DNA of 64,000 bases from Bacteroidota bacterium (GCA_013390605.1 JACAUB010000001.1:3303711-3367710); one strand, 5' to 3'; positions 1 to 9,727 are shown, counted from the first letter of the stretch. The notes: generated from the sequence alone by a model not told the origin. Numbers and translations: made by a program.

Positions 1-142
1 ACCAGAATTACTTAAAATATTAAGAGATAGTGGATTTAGATTAAATCTTCAAAACATCACTTCAAATTTAAAAAGACCTTTCGAAATGAATAATACCTAT
101 TTAGGAATGGATTCGCAGATTAACATATTTGGAAAAAAATGA
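1..142 (+). CDS. C-terminal end of an unidentified protein (partial)
   Basis: The window opens inside a reading frame (codons begin at base 2) that runs without a stop to TGA at 140-142 and gives about 46 residues, ending MDSQINIFGKK. The gene lies in the direction of the following glycosyltransferase operon. The visible tail vaguely recalls the end of FkbM-type or other SAM-dependent methyltransferases, but no catalytic motif is in view, so no function is assigned. Confidence 0.5.
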   Translation, partial: PELLKILRDSGFRLNLQNITSNLKRPFEMNNTYLGMDSQINIFGKK

Positions 143-231
143 CCTTCTTAGATATTTATGCAAATTATCAATGAAATTCCAGAAATTACTTTGAATATTA
201 TTTTATCAAAACAGAACAGCACAAGATTATA

Positions 232-1380
232 ATGAAAAATAAAAAAATTCTCTTTATATCACATGATGCTAGTCGTAGCGGTGCACCCATCCTTTTACTA
301 AATCTTGCAGAAATATTAATTAAGAATCGTATAACTGTTGAATTTCTATTAAAAACTGGCGGTCCTCTTGAAAAAGATTTTAAGTTAAAGGGGCAAACAT
401 ATATAGTAAAATCAGCTAATGGGCCAACTTTATTTCAAAGGATAATAAATAAACCTTCCTCAATCAGAAGATCAAAATATAAAATTGAAAATTTACCATG
501 GCATACATACGATTACATTCTTTCAAATACGATAACAAATGGGGACATATTACCTCAAATAAGATTGAAATATAATGGACCCATTATAAGTTATATCCAT
601 GAATTAGAAATGTCAACCTATTATGCGACAGAACCTTATTTTCTGAACCAATTAATAAAAACTTCAAATTGGTTTTTGGTTCCCTCTAAAGTTGTTAAGA
701 AACATTTAATTGAGAATTTAAGTATTGAGAATGAAAAAATCGATATTTTACAATATTATATTCCGGCCCAATCTTGCAAAGATTATCCTATTGAAAAAGG
801 AAGTAAATCAGAATTTACTGTAGGATGTATAGGCACTGCGGAATGGAGGAAAGGAACAGATTTATTTATTCAAGTTGCTTTAATTATATTAAAAAAATCA
901 CCAAATGCGAATATCAGATTCGTTTGGAAGGGAGTCTTAAATACGGGGTCTGAACGTGAAAAATTACTATATGATATTAATAAAGCAGGACTTACTGGGG
1001 AAATAATATTACTGCCATCTTCGGAAAATGTCAAAGATTTTTACGAATCAATTGATGTTTTATTTTTGTCCTCACGTGAAGATCCTTATCCTTTAGCAGT
1101 TTTAGAAGCAGCTGATTATTCTGTGCCAACAATTTGTTTTAAAAATGCTGGTGGTGCGCAAGAATTCATTGAAGAAAGCGGTGGAGGACTGACTGTTAAC
1201 TATTTAGACCTAAACGAAGCAGCAGAGAATATAATTAATTATTCTGTTGAAGAAAGAAGAAGATTTGAAACAGGGAAAAAAGCAAAAGCATTTCTTTGTT
1301 CTACACATCAAAATGAAAATTATATTATCGATCAGTTTGAAAATATAATATCTAAAGTTCTTAATCAAATTGATATATAA
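232..1380 (+). CDS. GT4-family glycosyltransferase
   Basis: A 382-residue GT-B fold glycosyltransferase that should transfer a sugar from an NDP donor to the growing lipid-linked glycan at the inner face of the inner membrane. The N-terminus (KILFISHDASRSGAP) is the usual Rossmann start of GT4 enzymes. The C-terminal half has the donor-binding segment at about residues 282-293, DPYPLAVLEA, a form of the EX7E motif in which the first acidic residue is Asp, followed by AGGAQEFIEESGGG. Length is normal for the family. It starts at ATG 232, and the next gene follows after 14 bases, so the two are probably cotranscribed. Donor and linkage cannot be told from sequence. Confidence 0.88.
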   Translation: MKNKKILFISHDASRSGAPILLLNLAEILIKNRITVEFLLKTGGPLEKDFKLKGQTYIVKSANGPTLFQRIINKPSSIRRSKYKIENLPWHTYDYILSNTITNGDILPQIRLKYNGPIISYIHELEMSTYYATEPYFLNQLIKTSNWFLVPSKVVKKHLIENLSIENEKIDILQYYIPAQSCKDYPIEKGSKSEFTVGCIGTAEWRKGTDLFIQVALIILKKSPNANIRFVWKGVLNTGSEREKLLYDINKAGLTGEIILLPSSENVKDFYESIDVLFLSSREDPYPLAVLEAADYSVPTICFKNAGGAQEFIEESGGGLTVNYLDLNEAAENIINYSVEERRRFETGKKAKAFLCSTHQNENYIIDQFENIISKVLNQIDI

Positions 1381-1394
1381 ACGTACAAGAAATT

Positions 1395-2309
1395 ATGATA
1401 TCAATCGTTGTTTGCCATCGAAATCCAACATTTCTTAAACAATTTGAGCAAAGTGTCTCAAATACGATAGGTATTCCATATGAACTAGTTATCATTGATA
1501 ACACAACTAATAGATACAACATCTTCCAAGCCTATAATCAGGGGATTAAACAAAGTAAATATGATTTAATATGCTTTGCGCATGAAGATATAATTTTTCA
1601 CTCCAATAATTGGGGAGAAAAGGTAATTGCTCATTTCAAAAATCCAAAAATTGGGATTATTGGCGTAGTAGGTTCTCATTACTTACCCAAATTACCAGGT
1701 TCTCATTGGAGCACACAAATATCATCAGGAAATATAACTCATACGATTAATGGGAAAACTCAACCTTTATTTTCAAGATATCTCGATAATAAAGGATCTT
1801 CAGATCAAGCAGTAATATTAGATGGATTATGGTTATGTATTTCTAAAAGAGTCATAGAAAAAATTCGTTTTGATGATGTTACATTTTCCGGGTTTCATTG
1901 TTATGATTCAGATATATGTCTACAGATAAAAAAGTTAAACTATGAGGTTCACGTTATATTTGATTTAAATATTGAGCACTTTTCAGTAGGGAAAAGAGAT
2001 GTTACTTGGCTGAATAATATTTTTTGCCTGTATAATAAGTGGGAAAAAGAGCTCCCAATTTGTACTATTAAGTTATCTAAATCAAAAAAAAGTTGGGCAC
2101 ATTTTTTGAATGCACAAGAGTTAATTGAACAAATACGATTAAATAAATTGGGTTTACTTTACATCATTAAAACTTGGGTTTATTATTTAAGTTGTAATCC
2201 TCCAATAACCAAAATGAATTGGATACTGACACTGAGGCTCTTTAACGAACGATTATATTTTATTTTAAGTAGACTAAAACAGAAGATCAAAATCACATGG
2301 CAAAATTAA
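1395..2309 (+). CDS. GT2-like glycosyltransferase (StrF/Glyco_tranf_2_5 type)
   Basis: A 304-residue GT-A type protein. It begins ISIVVCHRNP and contains the segment LICFAHEDIIFH at about residues 57-68, where HED stands at the position of the usual DxD metal-binding motif, as in the StrF-like branch of family 2. A second conserved stretch, GFHCYDSDIC at about 164-173, fits the acceptor side of these enzymes. There is no membrane segment, so the protein should be cytoplasmic or peripheral. The last 13 bases overlap the start of the next gene, which suggests translational coupling. Donor sugar is unknown. Confidence 0.75.
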   Translation: MISIVVCHRNPTFLKQFEQSVSNTIGIPYELVIIDNTTNRYNIFQAYNQGIKQSKYDLICFAHEDIIFHSNNWGEKVIAHFKNPKIGIIGVVGSHYLPKLPGSHWSTQISSGNITHTINGKTQPLFSRYLDNKGSSDQAVILDGLWLCISKRVIEKIRFDDVTFSGFHCYDSDICLQIKKLNYEVHVIFDLNIEHFSVGKRDVTWLNNIFCLYNKWEKELPICTIKLSKSKKSWAHFLNAQELIEQIRLNKLGLLYIIKTWVYYLSCNPPITKMNWILTLRLFNERLYFILSRLKQKIKITWQN

Positions 2310-3124
2310 ATATTATTATTCTACCCATTTACAAATCCTTACCGAGTTGGAATGAGATGATTTCATTTAATCAATGTTTAAATGTCTTATTTAAGCATCC
2401 GATGTGTATAATTACGTACAAAGAACTAGACATTTCTTATTACACTAATCGCCTAAAAGAAGGAAAAATAGTTTATAAAATAGAATATTTTAATGAAACC
2501 TATTTTGAGAATATAGCCGGATACAATAAATTGATGCTATCTTCAAAATTCTACAAACGCTTTGAAGATTTCAAATATATTCTCATTTACCAACTCGATG
2601 CATGGGTATTTAGAGATGAATTAGATCATTGGTGCCAAAAAGAATTTGACTATATTGGAGCTCCATGGTTTGAAAACTATTCCTTAGAAGGCACGAAAAT
2701 TCAAGAATTTGCAGGGAATGGTGGTTTCTCTTTACGTAAAGTTAAAAGCATAATTGAAATATTTAATTCACATAGATTATATAAATTGCCCAAAGAATTA
2801 TTTTTACATGATTTTAAGAATCATACATTTCTTATATTTTGTTTACGAATACCACTAAATTTGGTTAAATCTCTAGGCTATAGAAATACTTTCAAATATT
2901 TCCATACAAATATTTATAGTTCAAACGAAGATATACTTTTAGCAAACATCATACCTAAATATTTTCCAGACTTCAAAGTAGCGCACCATTATGAAGCAGT
3001 CCCATTTGCATTTGAATGTCAGCCTGAAAAATTATATGAACTAAATAAAGGCAATTTGCCATTCGGGTGCCATGGATGGCATATATACAATTTTGAGTTT
3101 TGGAAACGCTTTATCATTAAGTAA
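2297..3124 (+). CDS. DUF5672-family protein, putative glycosyltransferase
   Basis: A 275-residue protein matching the DUF5672 pattern: an N-terminal ILPIYKSLPSWNEM, then YQLDAWVFRDELDHWC with the FDYIGAPWF segment, an AGNGGFSLRK motif, and a C-terminal PFGCHGWHIY. In this family the QLDAW and GNGGFSLR blocks resemble GT-A donor-binding and acceptor-binding elements, so a sugar-transfer role is likely but not proven. ATG 2297 lies inside the previous gene, an overlap typical of a tightly coupled operon. No signal peptide or membrane span is seen. Confidence 0.8.
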   Translation: MAKLNIIILPIYKSLPSWNEMISFNQCLNVLFKHPMCIITYKELDISYYTNRLKEGKIVYKIEYFNETYFENIAGYNKLMLSSKFYKRFEDFKYILIYQLDAWVFRDELDHWCQKEFDYIGAPWFENYSLEGTKIQEFAGNGGFSLRKVKSIIEIFNSHRLYKLPKELFLHDFKNHTFLIFCLRIPLNLVKSLGYRNTFKYFHTNIYSSNEDILLANIIPKYFPDFKVAHHYEAVPFAFECQPEKLYELNKGNLPFGCHGWHIYNFEFWKRFIIK

Positions 3125-3233
3125 GTTTAAAATTCTTCAATTAATTTATTTGGAACAAGATTACTTTGGATCATTCGATTAGTTGAATAATTTACATTTC
3201 CAGTCATATCTTATCTCTTTCAATCAATTCAAT

Positions 3234-4073
3234 ATGGTGCTCTCCATTATAACAGTAAACCTTAATAACGCTTCGGGATTACGAAACACCATAAAAAGTG
3301 TTATAAATCAAACATATACTAATTACGAATATATAATTATTGATGGTGGTAGTACAGATGGAAGTAGAGAAGTAATAAAAGAATATACAAATAGAATAAC
3401 TTACTGGGTAAGCGAAACCGATAATGGAATATACAATGCAATGAATAAGGGGATCTTACAAGCAAATGGATAATATTTGCTTTTCTTGAATTCAGGAGAC
3501 TGGTTATTCAATAATACAATTTTATCTCGGATATTTGAATTACCCAAATCCGCAGAAATTATTTATGGAAATTTAAACGTCATAATGAAAAATGGAGAAT
3601 CAAAATTGCAAACGCCATTAATTGGTGAGATGTTAACATTAGCTAACTTTAACACGAACACTCGTTCAACAATTTCACATCCAGCTTCTTTTATCCATAA
3701 GACTTTATTTGAAAGAGGATTATATGATGAGTCCTATAAAATTATAGCTGATATTAATTTTTTTATCGATCGGATAATTATACAAAATTGTTCGGTTGAA
3801 TACATACCTTATATTATTACAAATTTCAACTCAGATGGAGTAAGCAGTAATCCTTCTAACTGGGCTCAAACCATTGAAGAGCGCACTCGAATATTTAAAG
3901 AATTATTACCTCCAAGAATACTAAAAGATTATGAATTAATATTTCAGGTCAAAGATTCTTCTCTTTTGAAGTTTATTCCGTTTCTAGAGAAAACAACTGG
4001 TTTAAACAATCTAGCTACAAAAATATTGAGATCACTAATAAAACTATACAAAATAATTAAAGGCTTAGATTAA
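3234..4073 (+). pseudogene. GT2 glycosyltransferase interrupted by an in-frame stop
   Basis: One reading frame encodes a WcaA-like GT2 enzyme from ATG 3234 (MVLSIITVNLNN, with IIDGGSTDGS and SETDNGIYNAMNKG), but TAA at 3471-3473 cuts it after NG. The same frame resumes at once as YLLFLNSGDWLF and continues to the normal family end (FLEKTTGLNNLATKILRSLIKLYK) at 4073. The expected residue at the stop is usually Glu, so one GAA to TAA change explains the break; there is no frameshift. Intact length would be 279 residues. Either the gene is a recent pseudogene, the base is a sequencing error, or the stop is suppressed. An upstream TTG at 3183 could extend the frame, but the family start fits ATG 3234. 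Confidence 0.8.
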
Positions 4074-4325
4074 ATATTTTATCTAGAGCCATATACCTTT
4101 GTTAAACGGACCATATTTATATGGAATCACAGCACAACAATAAAAGAATTCTTTGAGAAACATAAAACAGGCAGAATATCCCGTTCAGAAAGCGTATTTT
4201 CAGGTAAGTGGTGGATAATCAACAATTACAAATGCACAGCATTTCTAATTATAGGGGAGAGAAAAGGACTGTATTATTTACTTGCGCTGTTGAAATTACA
4301 GATTCTTATCCTATCTAATTCTTAA
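4074..4325 (+). pseudogene. start-less open fragment, unidentified gene remnant
   Basis: Directly after the stop of the broken GT2 gene the same frame stays open for 83 codons and ends at TAA 4323-4325. It contains no ATG. The reading is protein-like (IFYLEPYTFVKRTIFIW near the start, then EFFEKHKTGRISRSES and SGKWWIINNYK) and unlike chance translation of AT-rich DNA. It looks like the C-terminal end of a gene whose 5' part was deleted when it was joined to the GT2 gene. I do not recognise the family; the basic FxKHKxGxxS stretch recalls tails of some membrane-associated glycosyltransferases. Bases 4326-4580 show nothing further. Confidence 0.45.
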
Positions 4326-4580
4326 CTCCTTTATCGAAAAGAAAGGACTCAAAAGACATATTATAATCCAAGTAGTTGGCAAAAAACTAATATGCTCGGC
4401 ATATTTCACAAGCAACTACTTAACAATTGAATAATGAAGAAACTGCTACCATTTGATTAAAAGCATGGCTTCAAAGAATATCTAATAGCCATTAGTATAT
4501 GATGCATTGAATATCTATATATTAAACATTAAAATTGAAATACTTGTAAAATAATATTGCGTTAACTTATAGTAATTATA

Positions 4581-4988
4581 ATGAAAGCTGAAATAATCAA
4601 CCTACCGAAAATTGAAGATCTGCGAGGTAATCTTTCATTTATAGAAGAGGAAAAACATATCCCCTTTAAAATTGAACGTACATATTGGATCTATGATGTA
4701 CCTGGAGGACAAGTCAGAGGAGGACATGCCTTTAAGACACAACAAGAACTAATCATTGCTCTTTCAGGTAGTTTTGATGTGGTTGTAGATGATGGTGTAA
4801 TAAAACAAACTTTCTCTCTCAACAGATCATATTACGGGCTTTATATTCCTGCTTGTTTATGGAGACAAATGCAAAATTTCTCTACTAATTCATTAGCACT
4901 TGTACTCAGCTCTACTCACTATGATTTAAGTGATTATATTTATGATTTTACTGATTATTTGAATCACAGACTGAATTATGAAAAGTAG
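4581..4988 (+). CDS. FdtA-like dTDP-sugar 3,4-ketoisomerase, divergent copy
   Basis: A 135-residue single-domain cupin of the FdtA/QdtA family (WxcM-like C-terminal), which isomerises dTDP-4-keto-6-deoxyglucose to the 3-keto sugar. The family core is clear: LRGNLSFIEE, YWIYDVPGGQVRGGHA, and SGSFDVVVDDG. However, the RGGHAHK signature reads RGGHAFK here: His49 is kept and the second histidine is Phe51. Known FdtA enzymes use both histidines, so this copy may be inactive, altered in specificity, or a partner subunit. It overlaps the next, canonical copy by 11 bases. Confidence 0.82.
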   Translation: MKAEIINLPKIEDLRGNLSFIEEEKHIPFKIERTYWIYDVPGGQVRGGHAFKTQQELIIALSGSFDVVVDDGVIKQTFSLNRSYYGLYIPACLWRQMQNFSTNSLALVLSSTHYDLSDYIYDFTDYLNHRLNYEK

Positions 4989-5424
4989 CATTTATGATTG
5001 TGTAATTTTGCCTTTAAGTAAAATCCATAATAGAGCGGGTAATATTACAATTATTGAAAGCGAGACCAATATTCCCTTTTCTATTAAGCGAATCTATTAT
5101 CTATATGATATTCCAGGTGGTGAAGCCAGAGGCGGCCATGCTCACAAAGAACTTTATCAATTAATAGTTGCTGCCAGTGGTTCTTTTGATGTATTACTTG
5201 ATGATGGGCAAAATAAGAAAGTAGTAACATTAAATCGCCCTGATTATGGCTTAATGATCATCCCTGGAATTTGGCGCGAACTGATTGAATTTTCATCCGG
5301 TGCTATCTGTTTAGTTCTGGCCTCACATAAGTATGACAAGAATGATTATATTAGGGGATATAATGACTTTCTGACATTAAAATCAAAACAAAAGGCTATA
5401 AGAATAACTGATTCTGAGTTATAA
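4978..5424 (+). CDS. fdtA: dTDP-4-keto-6-deoxyhexose 3,4-ketoisomerase
   Basis: A 148-residue cupin of the FdtA/QdtA family. It keeps the complete signature RGGHAHK with His54 and His56, plus YYLYDIPGGEA upstream and SGSFDVLLDDGQNKK downstream. The enzyme moves the keto group of dTDP-4-keto-6-deoxyglucose from C4 to C3, the step before 3-amination. Its ATG at 4978 lies inside the end of the preceding paralog. A GNAT acyltransferase and an FdtB-like aminotransferase follow, which together match the dTDP-Fuc3N/Qui3N-acyl pathway. Whether the product is galacto or gluco configured cannot be decided. The glucose-1-phosphate thymidylyltransferase and dehydratase (RmlA/RmlB) are not in the window. 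Confidence 0.88.
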   Translation: MKSSIYDCVILPLSKIHNRAGNITIIESETNIPFSIKRIYYLYDIPGGEARGGHAHKELYQLIVAASGSFDVLLDDGQNKKVVTLNRPDYGLMIIPGIWRELIEFSSGAICLVLASHKYDKNDYIRGYNDFLTLKSKQKAIRITDSEL

Positions 5425-5447
5425 TTGATAGAGGTTATTCTGTAATA

Positions 5448-6005
5448 ATGATAATAATGAAATATCTGATAAGATTAATTGAAGAGGAAGATGCTGATTT
5501 CATAATCACGTTAAGAAATAATCCCAAATTAAATCGACATTTAAATTTCACTTCTTCAAAAGTAGAGGACCAAATTAAATGGATTAAAGAATATAAACTA
5601 AAAGAGAAAAACAAAGAAGAGTTCTATTTTACAATATTGGAAAATGGTTTTAAAAAGGGGTTGTATCGCTTATATAAGATTAATAAAGTCTCTTTTACTA
5701 TTGGAAGTTGGATATTTGATACTTGTGATAATAAAAATCTACCGATAATGGTGGATCTCATAATGGCAGATTTAGGGTTTTATGGACTTCATAAGAACAT
5801 TTTACTTTTCGATATACGAAAAGACAATAAAAAGGTTATACACTATCATTCATTAAAATCACCTTTGCAATATTTCGAAGATCACTTAAACAATTATTAC
5901 CTTATTAAATCTGATAATTGGGAGATATCAAAAAAGAATGTGGTTTCATTCTTTAATATCAATATGGCAGATTATGAAATTCTTAAAACAACATTTAAGT
6001 TTTAG
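5448..6005 (+). CDS. GNAT-family N-acyltransferase for an amino sugar
   Basis: A 185-residue protein with GNAT/RimJ-like layout: [19 protein letters not shown] at the start, SFTIGSWIF mid-protein, and a C-terminal half resembling the acyl-CoA side ([26 protein letters not shown]). It sits between the ketoisomerases and the 3-aminotransferase, so the simplest role is acylation of the 3-amino group of the dTDP sugar. The known Fuc3N/Qui3N acetyltransferases FdtC and QdtC are left-handed beta-helix proteins, so this would be a replacement by another fold. Two in-frame starts (ATG 5448 and 5457) are possible. The acyl donor could be acetyl-CoA or an acyl-ACP. Confidence 0.65.
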   Translation: MIIMKYLIRLIEEEDADFIITLRNNPKLNRHLNFTSSKVEDQIKWIKEYKLKEKNKEEFYFTILENGFKKGLYRLYKINKVSFTIGSWIFDTCDNKNLPIMVDLIMADLGFYGLHKNILLFDIRKDNKKVIHYHSLKSPLQYFEDHLNNYYLIKSDNWEISKKNVVSFFNINMADYEILKTTFKF

Positions 6006-6091
6006 GATTTTTATTAAAAAATCTAACATTTGAACTTACAGTATACTATTTGTTTAGTGAATTTTCAAAAACGTTAAGTAATAATTTTTTA

Positions 6092-7216
6092 ATGATTAAA
6101 TTTCTCGATCTAACAGCCATAAATACTTCTTTTGAACCTGATCTCAGCCAAGCTGTTCAAAGAGTGGTTAGTTCCGGTTGGTATTTACTTGGCGATGAAG
6201 TAAATAGCTTTGAAAAAGAATATGCAACTTATATTGGCACTAAACACTGCATTGGAGTTGCTAATGGGTTAGATGCTTTACGGCTTATTTTGAAAGCATA
6301 CATCGAATTGGGAGTAATGCACAAGGGTGATGAAATTATAGTCCCTGCCAATACTTATATTGCATCTATCCTTGCAATCTCTGAAAATAAACTAAAACCA
6401 ATTCTCATCGAACCGGATATTAATACTTACAATATAGATCCCTATCTGATTGAAAACAAGATCACCGAACGAACCAAAGGTATCATGATCGTTCATTTGT
6501 ATGGACAGAATGCCATGCATCCTGAAATTCAACGATTAGTTGATAAATACGATCTTAAACTTATTGAAGATAATGCACAGGCTCAAGGATGTTTCTTCAG
6601 AGATAAAAGGACAGGATCGCTTGGTCATGCAGCTGGTCATAGTTTTTATCCCGGAAAAAACCTTGGAGCACTGGGTGATGCCGGTGCCGTAACAACTAAC
6701 GATGACGAAATTGCTTCCATAATTCGCTCATTAGCGAATTATGGAAGTACAAAAAAATACATAAATGATTTTCAGGGATTAAACTCTCGCTTAGATGAAA
6801 TTCAAGCTGCAGTATTGAGCATTAAACTCAAACGACTAGATATCGACAATCAAAAACGTCGTGAAATCGCACAATACTATTGTGATAATATCACCAACCC
6901 GGCTATTACGCTTCCAGTTATTAATCAGACATCAGTAATTACAGATACAATATCTCATGTCTGGCATCTTTTCGTCATTCGTCACCCTAATCGCTATTTG
7001 TTACAAAAATATTTATCGGATAATGAAATCCAAACATTAATTCATTATCCGATACCTCCACATAAACAAGGTGCATATAAAGAATGTAATAATCTATCGT
7101 TCCCGATAGCAGAACAAATACATGAAGAAGTATTGAGCTTACCGATAAGTCCGATAATAAATGATTTAGAAGTTGAAAAAATTGTTGAGATGATTAATTT
7201 TTTTAATATTGATTAA
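6092..7216 (+). CDS. fdtB: DegT/DnrJ/EryC1 aminotransferase, FdtB-like
   Basis: A 374-residue PLP-dependent sugar aminotransferase. The usual blocks are present: [52 protein letters not shown] (Asp160 binding the pyridine nitrogen) and [12 protein letters not shown] with Lys189 as the Schiff-base lysine. Downstream of FdtA-type ketoisomerases this enzyme should aminate C3 of a dTDP-3-keto-6-deoxyhexose using glutamate. An upstream TTG at 6050 would add 14 residues, but MIKFLDL at ATG 6092 matches the family start. It closes the fdtA-fdtA-GNAT-fdtB operon. Confidence 0.9.
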   Translation: MIKFLDLTAINTSFEPDLSQAVQRVVSSGWYLLGDEVNSFEKEYATYIGTKHCIGVANGLDALRLILKAYIELGVMHKGDEIIVPANTYIASILAISENKLKPILIEPDINTYNIDPYLIENKITERTKGIMIVHLYGQNAMHPEIQRLVDKYDLKLIEDNAQAQGCFFRDKRTGSLGHAAGHSFYPGKNLGALGDAGAVTTNDDEIASIIRSLANYGSTKKYINDFQGLNSRLDEIQAAVLSIKLKRLDIDNQKRREIAQYYCDNITNPAITLPVINQTSVITDTISHVWHLFVIRHPNRYLLQKYLSDNEIQTLIHYPIPPHKQGAYKECNNLSFPIAEQIHEEVLSLPISPIINDLEVEKIVEMINFFNID

Positions 7217-7322
7217 ATTGAATTTGGATTATCAGAAATTTATATTATACATTCTATTCCTTCATTGAATGGTTCTTGCAAATCAATAATTTTAAAAAGA
7301 TAATACTAATATAATAGATGCG

Positions 7323-8303
7323 ATGTCATTTAAAATCAATTTTACCGATTTCTGGCCTGGTTTTGAAAAAGACAACTTCTTTTTGAAATTCCTGCAGAAA
7401 CATTTTGATGTTGTTATCTCCGCTCAACCCGATTACTTGTTTTGCTCTGTCTACAGCTATAATCATCTAAAGTTCAAAGACTGCATAAAAATACTATATA
7501 CTGGCGAAAATCTGGTTCCTGATTTTAACTTGTTTGACTACGCACTTGGATTTCATTTCATCGATTTCAGTGACCGCTATATGAGATTTCCTTTATATGT
7601 TTTGTATTCATCAAATTATAATAAAGCAGTCTTGGGAAATACATTCCGGAACTGTTCAAATAAAGAATTAATCGAGAGGAGTTTCTGCAATTTCGTATAT
7701 TCTAATTCTTCTAATTCAGATCCTTTACGCGAAAAATTCTTTAGAGAATTGTCAAAATATAAAAAAATTGATTCAGGAGGAAAATACTTGAATAATATTG
7801 GTAGTTCAGTAACGGATAAGCTCGCTTTTATTAAGAACTACAAATTTACCATTGCCTTTGAGAATAGCTCTGTACCAGGTTATACAACCGAAAAACTTTT
7901 AGACCCGATGATAATGAATTCGATACCGATCTATTATGGGAATCCATTGGTTGACAGGGATTTTAATATTGAATCATTAATTTTAGTTAAAAATATTACA
8001 GATTTTGATCGTGCAATTGAGAAAATTATTAATCTTGATAAGGATAATGATGCTTATTTAGAAATGCTAAGGAAGCCTTGGACTAATAATGGAGTAACAA
8101 TGGAGCATTGGGAAGAAAAATTATTAAATTTCTTCACTAACATTTTCAACCAAGCACTTCCTGTTGCTAAACGAAAAGCTATTTATGGTTTTAATAGATA
8201 TCATACTGACATATTGCAATTACAAGTTGCATTATTAGAGCGGAAGAAAAAAATCAATCGATTTAAAGCGAAGATAAAGAGATTTATTGGCAAAGAATTA
8301 TAA
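7323..8303 (+). CDS. GT10 alpha-1,3/4-fucosyltransferase
   Basis: A 326-residue protein of glycosyltransferase family 10. The diagnostic fucosyltransferase block is at about residues 176-205, YKFTIAFENSSVPGYTTEKL followed by an IPIYYGNP segment. The acceptor half has TGENLVPDFNLFDYALGF and the RFPLY element. Family 10 enzymes move L-fucose from GDP-fucose onto GlcNAc or similar acceptors. The C-terminal 50 residues are basic and helical (about 275-326), as in other bacterial members that dock on the membrane. A GDP-fucose source is present in the window as the Fkp salvage enzyme at 32.4-35.3 kb; no Gmd/Fcl pair is seen. Confidence 0.92.
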   Translation: MSFKINFTDFWPGFEKDNFFLKFLQKHFDVVISAQPDYLFCSVYSYNHLKFKDCIKILYTGENLVPDFNLFDYALGFHFIDFSDRYMRFPLYVLYSSNYNKAVLGNTFRNCSNKELIERSFCNFVYSNSSNSDPLREKFFRELSKYKKIDSGGKYLNNIGSSVTDKLAFIKNYKFTIAFENSSVPGYTTEKLLDPMIMNSIPIYYGNPLVDRDFNIESLILVKNITDFDRAIEKIINLDKDNDAYLEMLRKPWTNNGVTMEHWEEKLLNFFTNIFNQALPVAKRKAIYGFNRYHTDILQLQVALLERKKKINRFKAKIKRFIGKEL

Positions 8304-8332
8304 ATAAAAGTTAAATTATTAATATCTAATTT

Positions 8333-9301
8333 GTGAATTCACAGCTAGTGTCCGTAATTATCGTTACGTACAATTCATCCCAATTTGTTATTGAAACGCT
8401 TGATAGTGTTGCAGCTCAAACATGGAATGAATTAGAACTAATCATAACCGATGATTACTCAATTGATAACACGATTGAGCTGTGTAAAGAATGGTTAAAT
8501 CAGAATGGTAAAAGATTTGTACGAAGTGAAATCGTCACTATTAAACAAAACACTGGGATTTCTGCCAATTGCAATCGAGGCTTGAAAATTGCAAAAGGAA
8601 ATTGGATTAAATACTGTGCTGGCGACGATGCTTTACTGCCTAATTGCATTAAAGATAACATGCAATATGTTGTAAACCATCCTGATATCAGAATCTTGTT
8701 TTCGTTCACCCGCATGTACAATAATTCATTTGAAGAAAAGAATTTTATCCGTTTGGTTCCATCACAATTTCCAAAGAATATTATTGCAGATAATATTACT
8801 GCTGAAAGCCAATATAAATTATTGTTAGTTTCAGATCGTATCACCTTCACGCCTTCATTTTTCATTAACAGACAAACACTATTACAAGTTAGCGGTTTTA
8901 ATGAACGCATGAAGATGCAAGAAGATTACCCGATGTGGCTTAGTCTTACAAAAGCCGGTCATAAATTACATTTCATGAAAAAAGAAACTGTAAAATATCG
9001 GCGACATGAAAATGCAATTAACAATATGACAATAGACTATCTCATTAAACCCAACTATTTCAGAACAGAGGGTTTTCGCAAAGAATTTATTTATCCAAAC
9101 TTACCTTGGGATATTCGAAGAAATGAGCAGGTTCGATGGCATGGTTCGCAAGTATTCAGATGTAATTGGCTAAACAGAAACAGAAAACTAAATAGAATGC
9201 TTCTAGCATTACTTACCTTGTGGATAAATCCATTTAAATACTACATCTATTTTAAAAAAAAGATTGTAAAAAATCTAAAGAACAAAGAATTCTACTCCTA
9301 A
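8333..9301 (+). CDS. GT2 glycosyltransferase
   Basis: A 322-residue family 2 inverting glycosyltransferase with GT-A fold. It has VSVIIVTYNSSQFVIETLDSV at the start, the nucleotide-binding IITDDYSIDNT, the AGDDALLPNC motif at about residues 97-106 in the DxD position, and an EDYPMWLSL acceptor-side block near residue 201 that is typical of GT2 enzymes acting on hexose acceptors. The start codon is GTG at 8333; no ATG fits. It follows the GT10 gene after 29 bases and is probably the last gene of this transcription unit, because 426 non-coding bases follow. Confidence 0.88.
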   Translation: MNSQLVSVIIVTYNSSQFVIETLDSVAAQTWNELELIITDDYSIDNTIELCKEWLNQNGKRFVRSEIVTIKQNTGISANCNRGLKIAKGNWIKYCAGDDALLPNCIKDNMQYVVNHPDIRILFSFTRMYNNSFEEKNFIRLVPSQFPKNIIADNITAESQYKLLLVSDRITFTPSFFINRQTLLQVSGFNERMKMQEDYPMWLSLTKAGHKLHFMKKETVKYRRHENAINNMTIDYLIKPNYFRTEGFRKEFIYPNLPWDIRRNEQVRWHGSQVFRCNWLNRNRKLNRMLLALLTLWINPFKYYIYFKKKIVKNLKNKEFYS

Positions 9302-9727
9302 TGAGAATGACAAAAGGCTTTATTCCTGTTATAATATAAATGATATATATCCCCTTACCATTAACAAGTGTTTCGTAAGGAAAGAAGCCAAAATTTATTC
9401 ATTTTGTATTATCAATTTTATTGACACACTGCTACATTATAATTCAGATCTTTATTTACAAATTTAAAATTATTTTAGCTTATCATAGGTAATACTTCAA
9501 GATTTATTACTGATTACTCTTATCAAACTATTTTATTTTTCAAATTAAGTCAAGTGGTAAAATGGTTTTAGGTCTAACCATAGTAGGAATTATATATTAC
9601 CGATATTGTTGCTGGATTTATTAAGTTTGGCAAAATAAATTGCATCCATACGTAAATTTATAATTGTCAATTCTTTTTTTTATTTGAACGTAACATTTCA
9701 AAATCAGATAAATTATAAACCTAGTTT
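9302..9727. other. non-coding gap
   Basis: 426 AT-rich bases between two glycosyltransferase genes. A weak 6-bp inverted repeat (CCTTAC and GTAAGG) lies at about 9355-9381. No promoter matching TAnnTTTG, no terminator with a T run, and no convincing coding remnant was found. Confidence 0.5.

Noticed and set aside
8500..8910. 136-codon frame on the minus strand
   Set aside because: It lies entirely opposite a well-supported GT2 gene and shows no family motif.
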